Positions 6,772 to 15,134 of a stretch of DNA of 16,081 bases are shown in pieces. The DNA comes from Gammaproteobacteria bacterium. Lineage in GTDB: Bacteria > Pseudomonadota > Gammaproteobacteria > Pseudomonadales > JAUIKI01. The notes under the pieces were generated by a model. That model saw nothing but the letters and a program-made list of their open reading frames with translations, was not told where the DNA came from and did not search any database. The stretch's first letter is position 1, and the number at the start of each line of letters is the position of its first letter. A program made the translations under genes and the position numbers. Location of the stretch: contig JAUIKI010000007.1 in assembly GCA_030430875.1 (NCBI GenBank), positions 1 to 16,081 on the forward strand, read 5' to 3'.

Positions 6772-7992
6772 TTACAGCACCGATGCCATTTTGAAGATAG
6801 GCAAATACATAGCCATCACCAAGCCACCCACTAACACACCCAAAACCAACATGACAATAGGTTCAATCAGACTTGTTAAATTGTCAACTGCATTATTCAC
6901 TTCTTCGTCATAATAATCAGCCACTTTGTTTAACATCTCATCAAGAGAGCCTGATTCTTCACCGACTGCAACCATTTGAATAACCATATTAGGAAAGAGA
7001 CCGGAAGTACGCATTGCAAAATGCAGTTGCTGACCAGTTGCCACACTTTCACGAACCTTTTGAATCGTGTCAACATACACTCGATTACCCGTTGCACCAG
7101 CCACAGAATCCATGCCTTCTACTAATGGCACGCCAGACGAAAATGTTGTTGCCAATGTTCGACTAAATCTTGCAAGTGCTGCTTTTTCCAAAATTTTTCC
7201 GATGATAGGCAATTTCAATATATATTTATCCAGCAGATAAGCAAATCGCTTTGACCTCTGTCTTAGCTGAAAGAACCCCACAATACTTAATGAAATGAGT
7301 AGAAAACCCATCCACCACCACTGCTGAGCGAGTTCTGACAAGTAAATGACAAACTTAGTGTAAATTGGCAACTCTGCACCAAAACTTTTGAAAATTCCCT
7401 CAAACTCTGGCACAACTTTCACCAGCAAAATAATGGTAATCACAAAGGCAACAAACAACACCGTTGCTGGATAAAACAATGCTTTTTTAACCTTACCCTT
7501 CAAAGTTTCCATACGCTCTTTGTATGTCGCAATACGATCCAGCATGATATCAAGCGAACCTGATTGTTCTCCAGCTTCAATGAGATTACAAAATAATGCA
7601 TCAAAATATTTAGGATGCTTGCGCAAAACGACAGAAAGACTATTACCACTGGCAATATCTTGTTTAATTTTTAGCACGAGTTTTTGCATTGATGGATTTT
7701 CTGCTCCATCAGCTACAATATCGAATGCCTGAACCATTGGAACACCAGCTTTCAACATAGTCGCCAGTTGACGTGTGAACAGCGTAATATCCATTGGAGA
7801 TATTCGCTTTCCAAACATTGTTAACAATGATTTGGGTTTTCGCTTCACTCTGGTTGCATTAATGCCTTGCTTTCGCAGCTGGGCTTTGGCCAATGCCATG
7901 TTAATGCTGACCAACTCACCCTTATTGAAATGACCGGAGCGATCTTTCCCTTCCCATAAAAATGTTGTGTTTTGCGCAATGCTTCTCGCCAT
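6772..7992 (-). CDS. pilC: Type IV pilus inner-membrane platform protein
   Basis: PilC is the polytopic platform that couples the cytoplasmic ATPases to pilin insertion. The 406-residue length is standard. It has two T2SSF repeats: residues ~70-193, beginning ITLFTRQLATMLKAGVPM, and ~273-395, beginning FSRTLATTFSSGVPL. Each holds the GEQSGSL/GEESGSL signature. Membrane helices follow the first repeat (ALFYPATVLFVAFVITII), precede the second (WWWMGFLLISLSIV) and close the protein (IVMLVLGVLVGGLVMAMY). ATG 7992 has AGGTGA four bases upstream and starts 11 bp after the pilB stop, so both share one message. Confidence 0.97.
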   Translation of the reverse strand: MARSIAQNTTFLWEGKDRSGHFNKGELVSINMALAKAQLRKQGINATRVKRKPKSLLTMFGKRISPMDITLFTRQLATMLKAGVPMVQAFDIVADGAENPSMQKLVLKIKQDIASGNSLSVVLRKHPKYFDALFCNLIEAGEQSGSLDIMLDRIATYKERMETLKGKVKKALFYPATVLFVAFVITIILLVKVVPEFEGIFKSFGAELPIYTKFVIYLSELAQQWWWMGFLLISLSIVGFFQLRQRSKRFAYLLDKYILKLPIIGKILEKAALARFSRTLATTFSSGVPLVEGMDSVAGATGNRVYVDTIQKVRESVATGQQLHFAMRTSGLFPNMVIQMVAVGEESGSLDEMLNKVADYYDEEVNNAVDNLTSLIEPIVMLVLGVLVGGLVMAMYLPIFKMASVL

Positions 7993-8003
7993 AATTCACC
8001 TCA

Positions 8004-9719
8004 TTAATCAACGGTTACACGATTGATTTCATCTAACGTTGTGACACCTTGCTGAACTTTTTTCAATCCCGATTGACGTAGATCAAAATACCCTTCTTGT
8101 CTTGCTTGTTCGGCCAACTGCATTGAATTACCATCACTCAAAATGAGCTCGGCAATGCTTGGTGTCATTGGCACCACTTCATAAATACCAATTCGACCGT
8201 GATACCCTTGATGACAGCGCTCACAACCCACTGCTTTGAAAATCTGTATGTTTTTCAAATCGTGGTGATCGAACCCAGCTTCTAACAAACTTTCTTTAGG
8301 CAACTTCAAAAATTCTTTACAAAAATCACATAATCGTCTCACTAAACGTTGCGCAATGATCAATTCAACAGACGATGCCAGGTTATAAGTTGGCACGCCC
8401 ATGCTTCGCAATCGCATCATGGTTTCTGCAGCACTATTAGTGTGCAATGTTGACAGCACCATATGACCTGTTTGTGACGCTTTGATGGCAATTTCAGCCG
8501 TTTCCAAATCTCGGATCTCACCAACCATAATCACATCAGGATCTTGGCGTAAAAAAGCTCTCAAAGCAGCTGAGAAGTTCAACCCAACTTTGTTGTGCAC
8601 ATTTACCTGATTCACACCTGACAAATTAATTTCGACAGGATCTTCAATCGTGGAAATATTTCGATCATCGCGATTAAGCAGACTTAATCCTGTATAAAGA
8701 GAGACTGTTTTACCACTTCCTGTTGGCCCGGTGACTAATATCATCCCTTGTGGCTTATAAAGTGCCTTTAAATACAGTGCTTTTTGATCTGGTTCAAATC
8801 CTAATTCATCGATATCAACTTTGCTAGCAGAGGAATCTAGAATTCTTAGTACGACTTTCTCCCCAAAAACTGTAGGCAATGTATTAACTCGAAAATCGAT
8901 GGTTTTTGCTTGAGAAACGCGAAGTTTAATATGGCCATCTTGTGGTATGCGACGCTCAGAGATATCCATACGTGACATCACTTTGATACGACTTGCAATT
9001 CTGTTAGCTAATGATAACGGTGGCTTAATTGCTTCATGTAAAATGCCATCAGTTCGAAATCGAATTCGACAATATTTTTCATAAGGTTCGATATGAATAT
9101 CTGATGCTCTCAGTTTAATGGCATCTAATAAGATTTTATTCACAAAACGCACTAAAGGAGCATCATCAATATCCTCATTTTTTGTAGCATCAGCTTTCTC
9201 TGAAGTATCAATGACATCCAATTCTAAGGTTTCAAATTCAGAATCTGCAAACCCTGCAATTGCTTGATCACCATCTTCTAAAAAAGTATCAATGGCCTTG
9301 GTGAGCTTTTCCTCTTCAACCAAAATAGCTTCGGTATTCAATCCACTATGAAATTTAAATTCATCCAATGCAGTAATATCCGTTGGATCTGAAACAGCGA
9401 CATACAAACGTGTTCCTCGCTTAAAAAGCGGTAGTGCATGATGACGTTTGATTAACCTATCACTAATCAATCCTCGCGGAATCAAGTTTGAATCAAAAGC
9501 ATCCAAATCCAACAATGGTTCCCCAAATGATTGCGATGCTGTCATCGCAATTTGTTGACTGGACAAAAGTGACGACTTCACTAAATGTGACACCAGAGAA
9601 ACATGCTTATTTTTTGCCTCTTGCGTTGCCTGGCAAGCTTGTTGCTCTGTTAACAACTTCTCGATAACTAATTTTTTTGCCAAGCCGTTGAGTGGCTGAA
9701 AGTCTTGATTGATTAACAT
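8004..9719 (-). CDS. pilB: Type IV pilus extension ATPase
   Basis: PilB powers pilus polymerisation from the cytoplasmic face. The 571-residue protein has a MshEN/T2SSE N-domain (~1-150), an acidic linker, then the secretion ATPase core. Walker A GPTGSGKT is at 331-338, the Asp box STIEDPVE near 356-363, Walker B DPDVIMVGEIRD at 393-404 with Glu401, and the His box GHMVLSTLHT at 418-427. The zinc site uses Cys464, Cys467, Cys499 and Cys502, which marks PilB/GspE and not the retraction ATPase PilT. ATG at 9719 lacks a visible ribosome site, unlike pilC and pilA. It heads pilB-pilC-pilD and diverges from pilA. Confidence 0.97.
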   Translation of the reverse strand: MLINQDFQPLNGLAKKLVIEKLLTEQQACQATQEAKNKHVSLVSHLVKSSLLSSQQIAMTASQSFGEPLLDLDAFDSNLIPRGLISDRLIKRHHALPLFKRGTRLYVAVSDPTDITALDEFKFHSGLNTEAILVEEEKLTKAIDTFLEDGDQAIAGFADSEFETLELDVIDTSEKADATKNEDIDDAPLVRFVNKILLDAIKLRASDIHIEPYEKYCRIRFRTDGILHEAIKPPLSLANRIASRIKVMSRMDISERRIPQDGHIKLRVSQAKTIDFRVNTLPTVFGEKVVLRILDSSASKVDIDELGFEPDQKALYLKALYKPQGMILVTGPTGSGKTVSLYTGLSLLNRDDRNISTIEDPVEINLSGVNQVNVHNKVGLNFSAALRAFLRQDPDVIMVGEIRDLETAEIAIKASQTGHMVLSTLHTNSAAETMMRLRSMGVPTYNLASSVELIIAQRLVRRLCDFCKEFLKLPKESLLEAGFDHHDLKNIQIFKAVGCERCHQGYHGRIGIYEVVPMTPSIAELILSDGNSMQLAEQARQEGYFDLRQSGLKKVQQGVTTLDEINRVTVD

Positions 9720-10125
9720 ATAAAATTATTTAGTTTGATCATCTATATTCAATTTTTTCATAAAAAAAGATTAAGCACATTCTTATTCACCTGGTATTGA
9801 GCGTAGATTAAGTTTTCTTAATCTGCCAATTTTGCTGTCGTATATTGTTTATTTTGGATGCAAGCAAATAGCGAGATCTTTGCAATAGCACCCTATTGAT
9901 AAAAAACAATCATCCAAACCGATAATTTTTTAACCATTTAATTTGACTTTACCCCAATCTTGGTCAATACCTTACATACATGACTGGCAGGATTTTTTCG
10001 AAAATCGCAGCATGTTTTCAACAAAAAGCTGACAGGAATATCATCGATATGTGACTTGAGATCAACCAAGAAACCTTTGATGATGAATGACATTAACTTA
10101 TTTTGACTTATCAGGAGATTGCTTC
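9720..10125. promoter_or_regulatory. Divergent pilB/pilA control region
   Basis: A 406-bp spacer with no convincing gene. It holds a perfect 8-bp dyad AGATTAAG (9805-9812)/CTTAATCT (9817-9824) with a TTTT loop, 85 bp before pilB. A possible minus-strand promoter (TTGCTT, 17 bases, TATACG) lies upstream of that dyad. For pilA, TGGCAG-N5-TTTC at 9985-9999 resembles a sigma-54 site (TGGCACG-N4-TTGC) with mismatches in both boxes. Many pilA genes use RpoN with PilR. The pilA ribosome site AGGAG is at 10113-10117. Confidence 0.4.
9985..10000 (+). promoter_or_regulatory. Possible sigma-54 promoter of pilA
   Basis: TGGCAGGATTTTTTCG keeps the -24 TGG and spacing of the sigma-54 consensus but has T for G in the -12 GC pair. 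It lies about 115 bases before the pilA leader boundary at 10126. Known RpoN control of pilA in relatives is the main argument; the sequence match alone is modest. Confidence 0.28.
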
Positions 10126-10542
10126 ATGAAAAAACAACAAGGTTTTACACTCATTGAATTGATGATTGTGGTTGCCATCATTGCTATTTTAATCACGGTG
10201 GCATTACCTCAATATCAAAACTATACCGTGCGTGCTAAGGTATCTGAATTACTAATGGCTGCTGCCGATGCAAAAATATCCATTGCGGAATTTGCGCAAG
10301 TCAATGATACACTCACAGCATCAGGCACTGGGTTAACCATTAACACTGATAGTAGCTATGTCACTGGAGGATCTGTCGGCGCAGATGGCCCAATTACAGT
10401 AACCGGATCTGCTGCTGCTTTAGGCGCAGAAAGTGATGTATCGATCACTCTCAATCCGACGTTACAAGCCTCTGGCGTTGTTACTTGGGAATGTGATGGT
10501 GGTGTAACTCCTGCCAAATATCTACCTGCTACCTGTCGTTAA
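10126..10542 (+). CDS. pilA: Type IV major pilin (prepilin)
   Basis: A 138-residue prepilin. The leader MKKQQG is cut by PilD between Gly6 and Phe7, exposing FTLIELMIVVAIIAIL with the conserved Glu at mature position 5 (Glu11), which pairs subunits during assembly. The hydrophobic alpha-1 helix continues to about residue 50. The C-terminal Cys123 and Cys137 enclose 13 residues, the disulfide D-region of type IVa pilins. AGGAG eight bases before ATG 10126 sets the start; an open ATG at 10087 would add 13 residues that break the leader. It is a separate plus-strand unit with its own terminator-like hairpin, as fits a strongly expressed structural gene. The region between the helix and D-loop is rich in Ala, Ser, Thr and Gly. 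Confidence 0.96.
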   Translation: MKKQQGFTLIELMIVVAIIAILITVALPQYQNYTVRAKVSELLMAAADAKISIAEFAQVNDTLTASGTGLTINTDSSYVTGGSVGADGPITVTGSAAALGAESDVSITLNPTLQASGVVTWECDGGVTPAKYLPATCR

Positions 10543-10563
10543 TTCAAGATTGATGGCAACCGT

Positions 10564-10599
10564 GTGTAAAGCTGATAAATAAATTCCTCAGCTTTACAC
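10564..10599 (+). terminator. Terminator-like hairpin after pilA
   Basis: GTGTAAAGCTGA (10564-10575) and TCAGCTTTACAC (10588-10599) pair perfectly over 12 bp around a 12-base loop, 21 bases after the pilA stop. Only CTTTC follows, so the T-run is poor. It may stabilise pilA mRNA from 3' decay as much as end transcription. Confidence 0.7.
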
Positions 10600-10813
10600 C
10601 TTTCAATTAAATAAACTTGAACCGTCTCATCCAATAGAATTATTCCTCAAAAAACAGCATAAATCACTTATACTGTATTGTGATTTTCACTGCTAATAAA
10701 CCAACAAACCACAGTCACCATAGTGACATTAATATTATTTGTACTTTATGAAAAAAAGCAGTATTCTCACTCGAATCAATCATTCGAAAACCTGAGATCA
10801 CTCAACTCATTCT
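10600..10813. promoter_or_regulatory. Leader region of the GNAT-nitrilase gene
   Basis: No gene is seen. A TATACT box at 10669-10674 could be a -10 element, though no good -35 lies 17 bases before it. A short dyad GTCAC (10714-10718)/GTGAC (10723-10727) follows. No strong ribosome site precedes ATG 10814. Confidence 0.3.
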
Positions 10814-12394
10814 ATGTCTAATCCAATCAAAAACAAACTGACCAATCAGCAATCCAAACTTGTTATCCGTAATGCAACTGCCAAAGATGTTCAAGGCATC
10901 TTCGAGCTAACTCATAAGGTCTATTCAGATAGCGGCATGGAAGGCTATTCTAAGAGCGCTATTCGAGGACAAATTAATCATTTCTCAAAAGGACAATTTG
11001 TTGCCACTGTGGATAACACGGTTGTTGGCTATTGTGCAACGTTCAGGGTATCTGGAAAAATTGCTCTAAAACATCACACTTGGGTTGACATCACAGGTAA
11101 TGGCTTTGCTAGTCGGCATGATATCAACGGTGATTGGTTATATGGCATGGAGGTTTGTGTTGACTCAAACTATCGAGGCTACCGAATAGGCCAAAGACTT
11201 TATAATGAGCGTAAACGTTTATGCCAACTGCATAACTTATCCGGCATTGTCTTTGTTGGTCGACTACCCACATTAGCAAAACGGTTGAAAAAATTTGGCT
11301 CTGTTGAAGAGTATGTCGAACAAATCAGCCAGAAAAAAGCACAAGATCCTGTTTTATCATTTCAATTAAGAAATGGATTTGAAGTTCTTGGCATCATTCC
11401 ACACTATCTTGAATCAGACACCCAATCTCTAGGCCATGGCATTCATCTTATTTGGCGCAACCCAAAAGCACCTGAAAAACAAGAGCCTGGCGATAAAAAG
11501 AATTATGGTCAACGCCTACCAGATACAGTTCGAGTTGGTACAGTTCAATATATGCAACGCAAAGTTGAATCATTTGATGATTTCTTACGTTATGTTGAAT
11601 ATTTCATTGATGTCGTTGCTGATTATAAAGGCGACTTTGTTGTTTTTCCTGAACTATTTACCTTGCAACTTTTGTCCATTGAAAGTCAAAAGCTTTCTCC
11701 CTCTGAATCCATTGAGGCTTTGACAAAATACACACCATCATTAAAAAAAGCACTGCGTGAATTTGCATTAAGTTATAACATTAATATTATTGGTGGCTCA
11801 CATCCCACGCGAGTTGACAGCGGACGAATTGAAAATATTTCCTATATATTCTTACGTGATGGTCAGATATTTGAACAACCAAAAATTCACCCAACACCCA
11901 ATGAAGCTTATTGGTGGAATATCGAAGGCGGTGATAGCTTACAAACGATCAATACTGACTGCGGTCCAATTGGCGTTTTGATTTGCTATGACTCTGAGTT
12001 TCCAGAACTTGCTCGACACTTGGCTGACCAAGGTGCACAAATTATCTTTGTGCCTTTTTGCACAGATGAGCGACAAAGCTATCTTCGAGTGCGCTATTGC
12101 TGTCAGGCACGCGCAGTCGAAAATCAATTGTTTGTTGTGATGTCGGGCAATGTCGGAAACCTGCCTAATGTTGCAAACATGGATATTCAATATGCACAAA
12201 GCTGTGTTTTAACACCATGTGATTTCCCATTCGCTCGAGATGGAATCGCTGCTGATACCACCCCGAATGTCGAGACAGTAGCATTTGCTGATCTTCGACC
12301 AGAAACATTACTATTAGCAAGAAATAGTGGCACCGTGATGAACATGAAAGACAGACGTCATGATTTATATCGTGTGCAATGGAAGGGGAAATGA
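10814..12394 (+). CDS. GNAT acetyltransferase-nitrilase superfamily fusion protein
   Basis: A 526-residue cytosolic protein with two enzyme domains. Residues ~15-215 form a GNAT (RimI-like) acyltransferase: LVIRNATAKDVQGIF at the start and VCVDSNYRGYRIGQRLYNER (114-133), the acyl-CoA pyrophosphate loop and helix. Residues ~238-520 are a carbon-nitrogen hydrolase with the full Glu280 (FPELF), Lys357 (QPKIHP) and Cys391 (ICYDSEFPE) triad. This order matches the known RimI-fused nitrilase branch (NB11), found widely in bacteria but without an assigned substrate. Both active centres look intact, so a two-step amide reaction on one metabolite is conceivable; that is inference. The gene is alone on the plus strand between pilA and a minus-strand gene, with no strong ribosome site at the ATG. 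Confidence 0.92.
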   Translation: MSNPIKNKLTNQQSKLVIRNATAKDVQGIFELTHKVYSDSGMEGYSKSAIRGQINHFSKGQFVATVDNTVVGYCATFRVSGKIALKHHTWVDITGNGFASRHDINGDWLYGMEVCVDSNYRGYRIGQRLYNERKRLCQLHNLSGIVFVGRLPTLAKRLKKFGSVEEYVEQISQKKAQDPVLSFQLRNGFEVLGIIPHYLESDTQSLGHGIHLIWRNPKAPEKQEPGDKKNYGQRLPDTVRVGTVQYMQRKVESFDDFLRYVEYFIDVVADYKGDFVVFPELFTLQLLSIESQKLSPSESIEALTKYTPSLKKALREFALSYNINIIGGSHPTRVDSGRIENISYIFLRDGQIFEQPKIHPTPNEAYWWNIEGGDSLQTINTDCGPIGVLICYDSEFPELARHLADQGAQIIFVPFCTDERQSYLRVRYCCQARAVENQLFVVMSGNVGNLPNVANMDIQYAQSCVLTPCDFPFARDGIAADTTPNVETVAFADLRPETLLLARNSGTVMNMKDRRHDLYRVQWKGK

Positions 12395-12489
12395 TAGACC
12401 AAGATCTTTGTTTCACTAAACTGCATTAACACAAAACCTGAGGCCATCCATTTTATCTTGGTAGTTTTAATACAATGGTCTCAACCTAA

Positions 12490-13047
12490 TCACTCTGGTA
12501 GAAAATGCCCTTGACGTGAAACAAACATAATTGCGATGACTTTCTCAGCATCTCGCTCGATATGAACAATTACATTTGTATCCCAGGGCGAAACAAATGA
12601 TATCATCTCAAAAAATTGGTCTGCTGCTGCTTGATTATCATGCTCAACCAAAACGCGACAAAACGTTTGTCGACATTCAGCCTCTGTGACACGTGACATT
12701 GCGAAGTTTTCATCATTTTTAATACTATTAATGAAAGCGATCTCTGTGACATCAGCCCAGGTTGCATCAACACTTTCCTGTTTCAGCAATACTGTCAATT
12801 TTTCTGCCACTGTTTTTGAATCAAGTTCAGGGTCTTCTACATCATTCATTGCATTCTGGCCAGTTTTATTTTCTTCTGATTCAGATGAGCCTAACAGTTG
12901 TTTTTCAAAACGCTGCAAGGTGTCATTGAGTTTCACGATTTCAGTTTGCATAGAATGATTGGACAATTGAAAAAATTGCCAATTTAAACAAGCTAATAAA
13001 CCAACTGCAATTAAAAGTAATAATGTTTGTAGTCGTTGACAGGCCAT
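12490..13047 (-). CDS. Membrane-anchored protein with CRxxxCRV domain, function unknown
   Basis: A 185-residue product. A single N-terminal transmembrane helix (LQTLLLLIAVGLLACLNW, ~6-23) would hold it in the inner membrane with the rest in the periplasm. A short coiled-coil-like stretch (QTEIVKLNDTLQRFEKQLL) and an acidic linker follow. The C-terminal part (~80-185) has ECRQTFCRVLVEHDNQ, a two-cysteine motif with four residues between, seen in many uncharacterised gammaproteobacterial periplasmic proteins; a disulfide is plausible. ATG 13047 has AGGAG seven bases upstream, the best ribosome site on this side of the window. It stands alone. I cannot name a function. Confidence 0.75.
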   Translation of the reverse strand: MACQRLQTLLLLIAVGLLACLNWQFFQLSNHSMQTEIVKLNDTLQRFEKQLLGSSESEENKTGQNAMNDVEDPELDSKTVAEKLTVLLKQESVDATWADVTEIAFINSIKNDENFAMSRVTEAECRQTFCRVLVEHDNQAAADQFFEMISFVSPWDTNVIVHIERDAEKVIAIMFVSRQGHFLPE

Positions 13048-13236
13048 CAGTTAACTCCTTTTAAATATCGTTGTAGCAATATTCTCAGTTAGCACGAATG
13101 ACGAAGATTATCATTAGTGATCAACAAATCATAGCTCTATCAACCAAGGTCTTTCAACAAAAAACTAAATGATAGATACAAAAATGCCAGGGCTCTGGCA
13201 AAGCAACCCTGGCATTTTAAAAAACTTTCTTTATTC
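13048..13236. other. Non-coding stretch ahead of the membrane-protein gene
   Basis: No gene is seen. It contains the hairpin at 13181-13218 and presumably the promoter of the minus-strand gene that starts at 13047, although no convincing -35/-10 pair could be picked. Confidence 0.4.
13181..13218 (-). terminator. Strong bidirectional-type terminator
   Basis: AAAATGCCAGGG (13181-13192) and CCCTGGCATTTT (13207-13218) pair perfectly over 12 bp with a 14-base loop. The GC-rich stem with A/T ends is a classical intrinsic terminator able to work on both strands. The nearest reading frame that ends into it is the 49-codon minus-strand remnant stopping at 13237, 18 bases away. Confidence 0.85.
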
Positions 13237-13386
13237 TTAAGGCAACAAGTTTTTCAAACCAACGGAATAAGTAATACCATAAGAAATAATACCAGATTCC
13301 TCGCCTCTAGCAGCAACAGGCGGAATTCTGTAGCTATAGCCAGAATTTTTATATTTAGACACTCCTTTAGCCGTTGTTAAAAATAA
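13237..13386 (-). pseudogene. Possible 3' remnant of an outer-membrane-type protein gene
   Basis: The minus strand is open for 49 codons between a TAA at 13387-13389 and the TAA at 13237-13239. The peptide ends SGIISYGITYSVGLKNLLP, with the alternation of aromatic or hydrophobic and polar residues expected of a C-terminal membrane beta-strand. There is no good start: a GTG 41 codons from the end has AAAGGA directly against it. A strong terminator follows at once, which makes sense if a full gene once ended here and lost its 5' part. A free-standing 41-residue peptide is the alternative. Identification as outer-membrane protein rests on pattern only. Confidence 0.4.
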
Positions 13387-13453
13387 TTAATTTGAGACTA
13401 TTACTTTGAAACTTTACGCAATAGAAACGAACATCTGTTTCTTCTCAAAAAAC

Positions 13454-14275
13454 TTACTCGGCTAATTCCACTTTGATAGCAAAACCTGCTTGTTGTGTTT
13501 GTTGTTTTTTTGAAATGCCTAATAATTCAGTGCGATTAGACGACTCTTGGCTATCTATTCCACCGAAGGATAACCATTCATTAAGATTGCCACGCAAAAC
13601 TGTTTCAGCATATTTGGTATCAAATGTATTTTTTTCAGAAAGGCGATCATTATTTGCCGTGATTGTGACAATCACCTGATCACCAATCACATTAGCAAGC
13701 ACCGAAAACCCTTGAGTCGCTGAAACCAGCTCAGTTGTTTCAACAGAATGCCCATGGTGATTCGTAAACCGTTGCTTGATTGGTACTAAATTACCCACTT
13801 GAATCTGAGCGGGAAATCCTTCTACTGCTTGAATATGTTGGGTTGTATTTTGGTTGCGATTTTGCTTTCTAACATCAGCTGACAAATTAACAGTCGAGTC
13901 AGTTAATTTGTCAGGGTGATTTATCGCAACATTAATCTCATCGTGTTGCAGGTGAGCATTTGCCTGTACATTTAACCGCTGTTTATTTTCTTGGAAATTT
14001 TGTTTAACAGAAATTAATAATTTTTTTAGTGGCTTGTCTAGCTGTTTCACAACAGTAGCAATTTGCTGGAAAACTGCTTCGTTGGCTACAACAATCAATT
14101 GATTACCATAAGCTTGAATGACCGCATCATTCGCAAACAATTGTTGTAATTTAGGCAATAACATACCACCAGTTTGTGTCTTTAATTCGATAAAATGTGG
14201 TTTTTCTGCTGCAAAACCAGATGAAAAACTGCCTACACTTATCAAAATGATAAAAATCCACCGATAAACTAGCAT
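13454..14275 (-). CDS. Secreted secretin-like protein (N1-type plus short secretin-fold segment)
   Basis: The frame is open from 14323, but the ATG at 14275 (codon 17) starts an ideal signal peptide (MLVYRWIFIILISVG...GFAA, cut near AEK) just past the rluB stop. I prefer it, giving about 273 residues. After cleavage, residues ~43-106 (numbered from 14323) resemble a secretin N-domain: IELKTQTGGMLLPKLQQLF, then QLIVVANEAVFQQIATVVKQLDKPLKKLLI. Residues ~164-289 recall the start and end of the secretin domain (GFPAQIQVGNLVPI, GFSVLANVIGDQVIVTI, WLSFGGID) but are too short to form the gated channel. It may be a periplasmic pilus or secretion accessory factor, which is inference. It follows rluB without a gap and is probably co-transcribed. 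ORF confidence is high, function low. Confidence 0.7.
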   Translation of the reverse strand: MLVYRWIFIILISVGSFSSGFAAEKPHFIELKTQTGGMLLPKLQQLFANDAVIQAYGNQLIVVANEAVFQQIATVVKQLDKPLKKLLISVKQNFQENKQRLNVQANAHLQHDEINVAINHPDKLTDSTVNLSADVRKQNRNQNTTQHIQAVEGFPAQIQVGNLVPIKQRFTNHHGHSVETTELVSATQGFSVLANVIGDQVIVTITANNDRLSEKNTFDTKYAETVLRGNLNEWLSFGGIDSQESSNRTELLGISKKQQTQQAGFAIKVELAE

Positions 14276-14279
14276 CTTT

Positions 14280-15134
14280 TTAGTTTTTTCGATGGTATCG
14301 TGGTTTTTTCTCATGTCGTTCATGCTTGGGTGGCTCCATATCTACTGCCTTATATAACAGAGTTAATTGTTCAGAGCTAAGTTCCACAAATTTTCCCTGA
14401 CGCAAATAACGTGGCAGATGAATAGGGCCAAATCGCGATCGTTTTAGTCGACTTACTTGACAATGTTGTGATTCCCAAAGTTTACGCACTTCACGGTTGC
14501 GACCTTCAGTCAAAACCACTTGATACCACTGATTTGATCCTTCGCCACCTATCATTTTGATATCCTGAAACTTAGCAAAGCCATCAATTAACTCCACGCC
14601 ATTAATGAGTTTTTTGACGATATCATCACCCACTTCTCCACGCACTCGAACCATGTATTCTCGTTCAATTTCAAGACGCGGATGCATCAAAGCATTTGCT
14701 AACTGGCCATCATTGGTAAATATCAACAACCCTGATGTATTTACATCAAGGCGACCAACCATGATCCAGCGACTTGATTTAACAAAAGGTAAGTTTTCAA
14801 ACACGGTTGGCATGCCTTTTTCAGCAACTCGACTGCAAATTTCCCCAACAGGTTTATGATAAATGATCACTTGAGATTTCTGAGTTGCTTTCGGAGAAAC
14901 TCGCAAAGGTCGACCCTTAACAGTAATACGATCAAGCAACGTTGCTTTATCACCCAACTTGGCCTTCAGGCCATTAATAACCACCAAGCCCTGTTCAACC
15001 CAAGCTTCTATCTCTCGGCGCGAACCCAATCCTTGATTTGCAAGTAATTTTTGGATCCGCTCGGCTTTCGGCGGAATAACTCTATTTGGCTTTTTCAATG
15101 GAGTCAGAAAATTGAGTTGTTGGAAGTTCATCAC
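14280..15134 (-). CDS. rluB: 23S rRNA pseudouridine(2605) synthase
   Basis: RluB isomerises uridine 2605 of 23S rRNA. The N-terminal S4 RNA-binding domain covers ~25-75 (ERIQKLLANQGLGSRREIEAWV). The RsuA/RluB/E/F catalytic domain carries the catalytic Asp130 in GRLDVNTSGLLIFTNDG, then LEIEREYMVRVRG and EGRNREVRKLWE. The basic tail (PPKHERHEKKPRYHRKN) is common in RluB. RsuA-family relatives cannot be fully excluded, but the position behind scpB is the usual one for rluB. GTG 15134 or ATG 15131 lies inside scpB, overlapping its 3' end by about 50 bases; neither has a clear ribosome site. The downstream secretin-like gene follows directly. Confidence 0.92.
   Translation of the reverse strand: MMNFQQLNFLTPLKKPNRVIPPKAERIQKLLANQGLGSRREIEAWVEQGLVVINGLKAKLGDKATLLDRITVKGRPLRVSPKATQKSQVIIYHKPVGEICSRVAEKGMPTVFENLPFVKSSRWIMVGRLDVNTSGLLIFTNDGQLANALMHPRLEIEREYMVRVRGEVGDDIVKKLINGVELIDGFAKFQDIKMIGGEGSNQWYQVVLTEGRNREVRKLWESQHCQVSRLKRSRFGPIHLPRYLRQGKFVELSSEQLTLLYKAVDMEPPKHERHEKKPRYHRKN

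Noticed and set aside
11436..11981. Other-frame ORFs within the GNAT-nitrilase gene
   Set aside because: They lie inside a gene with intact catalytic motifs and have no ribosome sites or domains of their own.
12398..12462. 8-bp inverted repeat ACCAAGAT/ATCTTGGT after the GNAT-nitrilase gene, considered as a terminator
   Set aside because: The arms are 49 bases apart and no T-run follows directly; chance pairing in A+T-rich DNA is likely.
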